From: Syntrophaceae bacterium UBA4778
GTDB taxonomy: Bacteria > Desulfobacterota > Syntrophia > Syntrophales > UBA4778
Reading direction: 5' to 3'
DNA length: 9,858 bases
Assembly (NCBI GenBank): GCA_002403175.1
Contig: DHHG01000317.1
Span: 16,592 to 26,449, forward strand
Made by a program: the position numbers and the translations under genes. Shown here piece by piece: positions 6,823 to 9,858 of this stretch (within the stretch, counting starts at the first letter, position 1; each line of letters starts with the position of its first letter). The notes under the pieces were generated by a model. It saw nothing but the letters and a program-made list of their open reading frames with translations. It was not told the DNA's origin and made no database searches.

Positions 6823-6999
6823 ATGAAACCTGTTTTTATCCTTCTATTTTTTTCCTATGGGATAACTTGGCTATCAGGGATTTATCTGAGCAAATTCGTT
6901 ACCGATAAAAAGAGAGGAAGGATTACTCACTTCGGCCTATCTCTTATTACCTGAACGCTTATCACTATCTATGCAGTTTTGGCATGGATGAATTGGTGA
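6823..6999 (+). CDS. Candidate 58-residue two-helix membrane selenoprotein (in-frame TGA at 6952)
   Basis: GGAGG (6813-6817) lies 5 bases before the ATG. Residues 3-26 (VFILLFFSYGITWLSGIYLS) form a hydrophobic helix, TDKKRGRITH is a basic loop, then FGLSLIT runs into TGA at 6952-6954. Continuing in frame gives TLITIYAVLAWMNW and a second TGA at 6997-6999. Read-through therefore completes a second helix; stopping at 43 residues would leave only about 8 residues of it. The basic loop predicts cytoplasmic loop and both ends outside. No cysteine is present, so the residue at position 44 would be the only redox-active one. A SECIS-like hairpin follows the TGA at fitting distance, tRNA-Sec is encoded in this window, and a strong terminator starts 11 bases after the second stop. 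I do not recognise the family. Alternatives are a 43-residue peptide, or a TGG/CGA/TGC codon mutated to stop. Confidence 0.5.
6966..6990 (+). promoter_or_regulatory. SECIS-like hairpin directly downstream of the in-frame TGA
   Basis: TATCTATGC (6966-6974) pairs with GCATGGATG (6982-6990) over 9 positions, two of them G-U, without interruption. The apical loop AGTTTTG has G at position 2, followed by U. The stem begins 11 bases after TGA and the loop begins 20 bases after it. Bacterial SECIS elements are known to be coding-region hairpins with a small apical loop containing G in its first two bases, located roughly 16-37 bases from UGA; E. coli fdhF has 11 bases between UGA and its minimal upper stem. 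A bulged U like that of fdhF is not evident. Confidence 0.45.
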
Positions 7000-7010
7000 T
7001 TAATAAGTTA

Positions 7011-7055
7011 ACAAATAGAAAGGCAGGCTCAAAATGGTCCTGCCTTTCTATTTGT
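7011..7055. terminator. 17-bp perfect hairpin, probable bidirectional terminator
   Basis: Bases 7011-7027 (ending GGCAGG) pair perfectly with 7039-7055 (beginning CCTGCC) around an 11-base loop. The upper stem is GC-rich and the outer parts are A/T-rich on both sides. It lies 11 bases after the second stop of the small plus-strand ORF and 68 bases after the end of the minus-strand gene, so it can serve both convergent transcripts. The U-runs are interrupted (TTTCTATTTG), so efficiency is uncertain. Confidence 0.65.
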
Positions 7056-7123
7056 GCATTTCAAGTCGAAATCATCGGTATAATCTCATCGCGACGTTAC
7101 GGATGAGTAGTTAAACTCTTTTT

Positions 7124-7939
7124 TTATTCCAAAGATCCTTCCGCTCCGGCTGAAGCCGTTCGATTCCAGAACCCCCTCCTCTTGTGATAGAAGAGCATTA
7201 AGGAAATTACGAATAAACTGACCATGCAATGAACGGAATACTTCAGACCGTAAATCATCGGTGAAAGCGCCCACCTGGTCAGTGATCTCAGCCATTCGTG
7301 TCGGGAGATGAAGTCGGCTATGGGCGGAGAATGCCTATAGTAAAATTTTACAAAAAGAGTTCCCGGCATATTGGTCAGGAGATGATGGTCTCGAAAATCT
7401 CTGAGTACCCGAACTTCCGGTGCCAGATAACTGCCGTAAGCAGCCGTTGCGATGAAACATCCGCCACCCCCGCCACTCTCAGAGGTCGGTGTTTCGGATG
7501 ACTGAGGAGAGGAAACCGGGGTTGGATCCGGCGTTGATGAGCCTGAAGTTCCGGAGGAAGTTCCGGAAGAGTTGTTGGTCGTGGGAGTTGAAGAGGCAAC
7601 CGCCGGCGCGACTATCTCATTGGAGTAGTCGCTTTCCGTTCTGCTTGAGTTATAGGCGGTCATCGCCATATAGTACGACTTGGAATCATCCAGTCCCGTT
7701 AAGGAATAATCTGTCCGGTTTCCCAAATCGACCGTAGCATTGTAATTACTGCTGCTCAACCCATAGTAGAGCTTGTATCCAGCCAGATCGGCCTCTGTAT
7801 TTGCGTCCCAGGCAACTTTGACATCCCGGCATTCGAGGCCTGGCGTGAATGAAAAAAGCATTATACCGGCCAGGATTATCGGAAGCATTCCTCTACGACA
7901 GAAATTTATTCTCTTTTCTGAGAACTTCTGGAAAAACAT
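7124..7939 (-). CDS. Exported fibronectin type III protein with CFI-box C-terminal domain
   Basis: A 271-residue envelope protein. Residues 1-36 form a signal peptide: basic KRINFCRR, then a hydrophobic [14 protein letters not shown]. Residues 39-112 form a fibronectin type III-like beta domain ([20 protein letters not shown] to DYSNEIVAP). Residues 113-155 are a Ser/Thr/Pro/Gly-rich linker, then a glycine run leads to [10 protein letters not shown] (161-170) and the conserved [26 protein letters not shown] and RWALSP segments of the CFI-box domain, ending with a hydrophobic helix (about 236-251) and basic HKRR. The domain is common in Deltaproteobacteria on secreted proteins and resembles a C-terminal anchoring or processing unit; its chemistry is not known to me. 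I chose ATG 7939 because AGAGAGG stands 6 bases before it; GTG 7945 overlaps that site. The Cys near the signal end (PGLEC) is not a good lipobox. Confidence 0.85.
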   Translation of the reverse strand: MFFQKFSEKRINFCRRGMLPIILAGIMLFSFTPGLECRDVKVAWDANTEADLAGYKLYYGLSSSNYNATVDLGNRTDYSLTGLDDSKSYYMAMTAYNSSRTESDYSNEIVAPAVASSTPTTNNSSGTSSGTSGSSTPDPTPVSSPQSSETPTSESGGGGGCFIATAAYGSYLAPEVRVLRDFRDHHLLTNMPGTLFVKFYYRHSPPIADFISRHEWLRSLTRWALSPMIYGLKYSVHCMVSLFVISLMLFYHKRRGFWNRTASAGAEGSLE

Positions 7940-7973
7940 AATCACCTCTCTGACTTTGGATTGAACCGAATAG

Positions 7974-8384
7974 TTCTCTCCTGCACGGACCCATAAAGGC
8001 CGGCGGAATGATCTCTGGATAAATCAGGGTGATTGGAAAAAGAGGAATTTCTGTGAGATTGCTTCAATAGTGGAATCGCGCAAACTGATGGAAGATGCTG
8101 CACTCTGATTACATATTCGGATGGATATGGCTCAGCAAAGTGTATACCAATTGGGCGGCGGTATGGTACTTACTGAAATTATTCATGAATGAAAAAGAAT
8201 GTCTGAGCTTGGCAACATCCGGGCGAAGGAATATTCATACACATCAATGGCGGAAATCGATACTCCGACAAGAGGTGAGGCTATTATTCCCATGAAGGTT
8301 GTTTCATACATACGGAGCTTCTATCCGCATATCTGTATTCTGAATATGTTGATTACGCTTGACTCGCGAATCAGGAAATCGTAA
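7974..8384 (+). pseudogene. Possible decayed ORF with two in-frame TGA codons
   Basis: Translation gives a mixed, soluble-looking sequence including DWKKRNFCEIASIVESRKLM, then TGA, MAQQSVYQLGGGMVLTEIIHE, TGA, and MSELGNIRAKEYSYTSMAEI onward to TAA. I recognise no family. About 136 codons lack TAA and TAG, which is not rare by chance. No Shine-Dalgarno was seen for a start. The segments could be remnants of one gene or unrelated random frame. Confidence 0.15.
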
Positions 8385-8442
8385 ACGGTTCTCGATCAGC
8401 CGGTTTAAGGCAGGTTATTTTTCCAAAATAGTGAGCGCCGGT

Positions 8443-8475
8443 ATCCTAAGAGGCTAGGATGTTTTAATTGTTTTT
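8443..8475 (+). terminator. Weak hairpin plus T-rich tail upstream of the helicase gene
   Basis: ATCCTA pairs with TAGGAT around AGAGGC, followed by GTTTTAATTGTTTTT. The 6-bp stem is mostly A-T, so it is a marginal terminator candidate for any transcript entering from the left. Confidence 0.3.
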
Positions 8476-8522
8476 GGGGCGCGTCGTGTGCCTTGTATTT
8501 TGACATCTGCAGGTGAGGCTTC

Positions 8523-9858
8523 ATGTCCAAATTAATGCTTCCGGAAATTCTGAACCGCCTTCGCGCGGATAATCGATTTATGGAAAATGTCCGCGCAATT
8601 CGGGAAATCCCGGCGCGGGAGGGGCGGTTTTCTTCATTCCCGTCATGGTTGGATCCGGCTATCATCCGGGTGCTGCAGGCTCGGGGAATCCGGGAACTGT
8701 ACAGCCATCAGGCCGAAGCTGCCGAGCTTGTCCGGGCCGGGCGCGATATCGTTCTGGTTACACCCACTGCAAGCGGTAAAACGCTCTGTTATAATTTACC
8801 CGTTCTGCAGCGCATTCTTGAAGAGCCGGAAACCCGTGCGCTGTATATCTTTCCGACGAAGGCCCTGGCTCAGGATCAGATGCACGAGATGATGGGGCTG
8901 ATCAGCGATCTCCGGGCGGACATCAGGACATTTACTTATGATGGCGATACGCCTGATGATGCGCGGCAGGCGATTCGTAAGCAGGGGCATGTGGTTATTA
9001 CCAACCCCGATATGCTTCACGCCGGTATCCTTCCGCATCACACGAAATGGCAGAAACTGTTTGCCAATCTTCAGTACGTTGTGATCGACGAGTTGCATGT
9101 GTATCGGGGCGTATTCGGGAGCCATCTTACCAACGTTATTCGCAGACTTCGCCGTATCTGCCGGTTTTACGGACGGGAACCTATCTTCATCTGTTGTTCT
9201 GCCACGGTGGCCAATCCGGCGGAGCATGCGGATCGTCTCCTGGAGCGTAAAACGGTCCTGATTGAAAAAAGCGGAGCGCCGGCTTCCGCCAAAACATTCA
9301 TGCTTCTGAATCCGCCCGTTGTCAATCGCGAGCTTGGAATTCGGCAATCCGCACTGACTCCGACCCGCAGGACGGCCTCGCTTTTAATCCGGAACGGGAT
9401 TCAAACCATTGTCTTTACGACCAGTCGGCTCAACGTCGAGATCCTGACCAAATATCTCAAAGATGAATTTTCCGGGAGGATACCCGCCCAGGATTCATTG
9501 GTTACAGGTTACCGGGGCGGTTATCTGCCGAATCTGCGGAGGCAGATTGAGAGCGGATTGCGAGAGGGAAAGATCACATGCGTGGTCAGCACCAATGCCC
9601 TCGAACTCGGGATCGATATCGGGGATTTGGAAGCCTGCATCATGGCAGGATATCCGGGATCTATTGCGAGCACTTGGCAGCAGGCAGGCCGTGCAGGAAG
9701 ACGCGCCGGGCACAGCCTTGCGATTCTGGTCGCAAAGAGTTCTCCGATCGATCAGTTCATCGTAGAAAATTCCGATTATTTCTTTACCCGCTCCCCCGAA
9801 TATTGCCGGGTGAACCCCGATAATCTTCTCATACTTCTGCATCACCTGAAGTGCGCCG
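8523..9858 (+). CDS. MrfA/YprA-type superfamily 2 helicase, N-terminal part
   Basis: The frame starts at ATG 8523 and stays open to the window end, giving the first 445 residues. GGTGAGG stands about 4 bases before the start. Helicase motifs in order are a Q-like LYSHQ (59-63), Walker A PTASGKT (81-87), FPTKALAQDQ (110-119), TNPDMLH (160-166), DELHVYRG (189-196, Leu in place of Ala of DEAH), SAT (226-228), FTTSR (298-302), STNALELGIDIG (356-367) and QQAGRAGRR (386-394). DELHVYRGVFGSH is characteristic of the MrfA/YprA group, whose known members are 3'-5' DNA helicases in repair such as of mitomycin C damage, with a C-terminal Zn-binding DUF1998 region. That C-terminal part is beyond the edge, so full length (usually 750-800) and the zinc cysteines cannot be checked. 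Assignment to the group is firm; a specific repair role is inferred. Confidence 0.9.
   Translation, partial: MSKLMLPEILNRLRADNRFMENVRAIREIPAREGRFSSFPSWLDPAIIRVLQARGIRELYSHQAEAAELVRAGRDIVLVTPTASGKTLCYNLPVLQRILEEPETRALYIFPTKALAQDQMHEMMGLISDLRADIRTFTYDGDTPDDARQAIRKQGHVVITNPDMLHAGILPHHTKWQKLFANLQYVVIDELHVYRGVFGSHLTNVIRRLRRICRFYGREPIFICCSATVANPAEHADRLLERKTVLIEKSGAPASAKTFMLLNPPVVNRELGIRQSALTPTRRTASLLIRNGIQTIVFTTSRLNVEILTKYLKDEFSGRIPAQDSLVTGYRGGYLPNLRRQIESGLREGKITCVVSTNALELGIDIGDLEACIMAGYPGSIASTWQQAGRAGRRAGHSLAILVAKSSPIDQFIVENSDYFFTRSPEYCRVNPDNLLILLHHLKCA

Larger units (their letters stand above)
7946..8522. other. 577-base region without a confident gene
   Basis: No clear intact gene is seen. One plus frame is open from 7974 to TAA at 8382 apart from two TGA codons (8106-8108 and 8190-8192) and may be a relic. 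A small hairpin ATCCTA (8443-8448)/TAGGAT (8455-8460) followed by GTTTTAATTGTTTTT could be a weak terminator. No good promoter was found for the helicase or for the CFI-box gene. Confidence 0.45.

Noticed and set aside
7820..7840. Lipobox in the CFI-box protein signal peptide
   Set aside because: The residues before the cysteine (PGLEC) do not match the [LVI][ASTVI][GAS]C pattern.
7980..8010. Possible c-di-GMP riboswitch resemblance (CATAAAGGCCGGCGG)
   Set aside because: Only a loose similarity to one conserved segment; the rest of the fold and the partner segment are not found.
8199..8384. 61-codon ORF as an independent gene
   Set aside because: It has no good ribosome site, and its frame continues upstream through TGA codons, so it is better described as part of a possible relic.
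8497..8502. TTGACA as the helicase promoter -35
   Set aside because: A -10 box at normal spacing would overlap the start codon and the bases there do not match.
8796..9347. 183-codon minus-strand ORF opposite the helicase
   Set aside because: The plus strand shows ordered helicase motifs across the whole stretch; the antisense frame has no motif.
1..9858. CRISPR arrays, insertion sequences or phage attachment sites
   Set aside because: No regularly spaced repeats, no transposase or integrase motifs were found. Only the 5' half of selC, a known integration target, is visible, so integration at its 3' end cannot be judged.

Overview
The window looks like chromosomal DNA of a Gram-negative anaerobe, most likely a Deltaproteobacterium (Desulfobacterota or a relative). 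Three things suggest this: the 5' half of a selenocysteine tRNA at the left edge, a molybdopterin enzyme gene beside it, and an exported protein with the CFI-box C-terminal domain (Cys-Phe-Ile-Ala-Thr-Ala-Ala-Tyr-Gly) typical of that group. Assignment to a genus is not possible from this sequence alone.

Layout. Positions 1-52 (minus) hold the partial tRNA-Sec gene selC, with its own promoter. Upstream of it on the same strand is moeA (molybdopterin molybdenumtransferase). A REP-like palindromic intergenic region separates moeA from a divergent, strongly promoted ABC-F ATPase of the Uup type (1670-3580). Then, all on plus, come a short PilZ-domain protein (3708-4106), a rho-independent terminator, and a CheX-like protein with a proline-rich linker and helical tail (4285-5229). 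About 530 bases without a convincing gene follow. Next are an ECF-like sigma factor with a cysteine-containing C-terminal extension (5760-6602) and a very small membrane-protein ORF (6823-6999) interrupted by one in-frame TGA. A 17-bp perfect hairpin separates that ORF from the convergent CFI-box exported protein (7124-7939, minus). After about 580 bases with no confident gene, an MrfA/YprA-type DEAH-like helicase begins (8523) and runs off the right edge.

How the parts may work together. moeA and selC both serve enzymes such as formate dehydrogenases, which need a molybdenum or tungsten pterin cofactor and often selenocysteine. PilZ and CheX domains are c-di-GMP and chemotaxis-type signalling modules. 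The most interesting item is the small ORF at 6823-6999. It has a good Shine-Dalgarno site. The TGA falls inside what would be the second transmembrane helix, and reading through it completes that helix and ends at a second TGA just before a strong terminator. A 9-bp stem with a 7-nt loop starts 11 nt after the TGA, with its apical loop 20 nt after it, and a G in loop position 2. This geometry fits a bacterial SECIS element, and the same window encodes tRNA-Sec. The ORF is therefore a candidate undescribed 58-residue membrane selenoprotein. A nonsense mutation is the main alternative.
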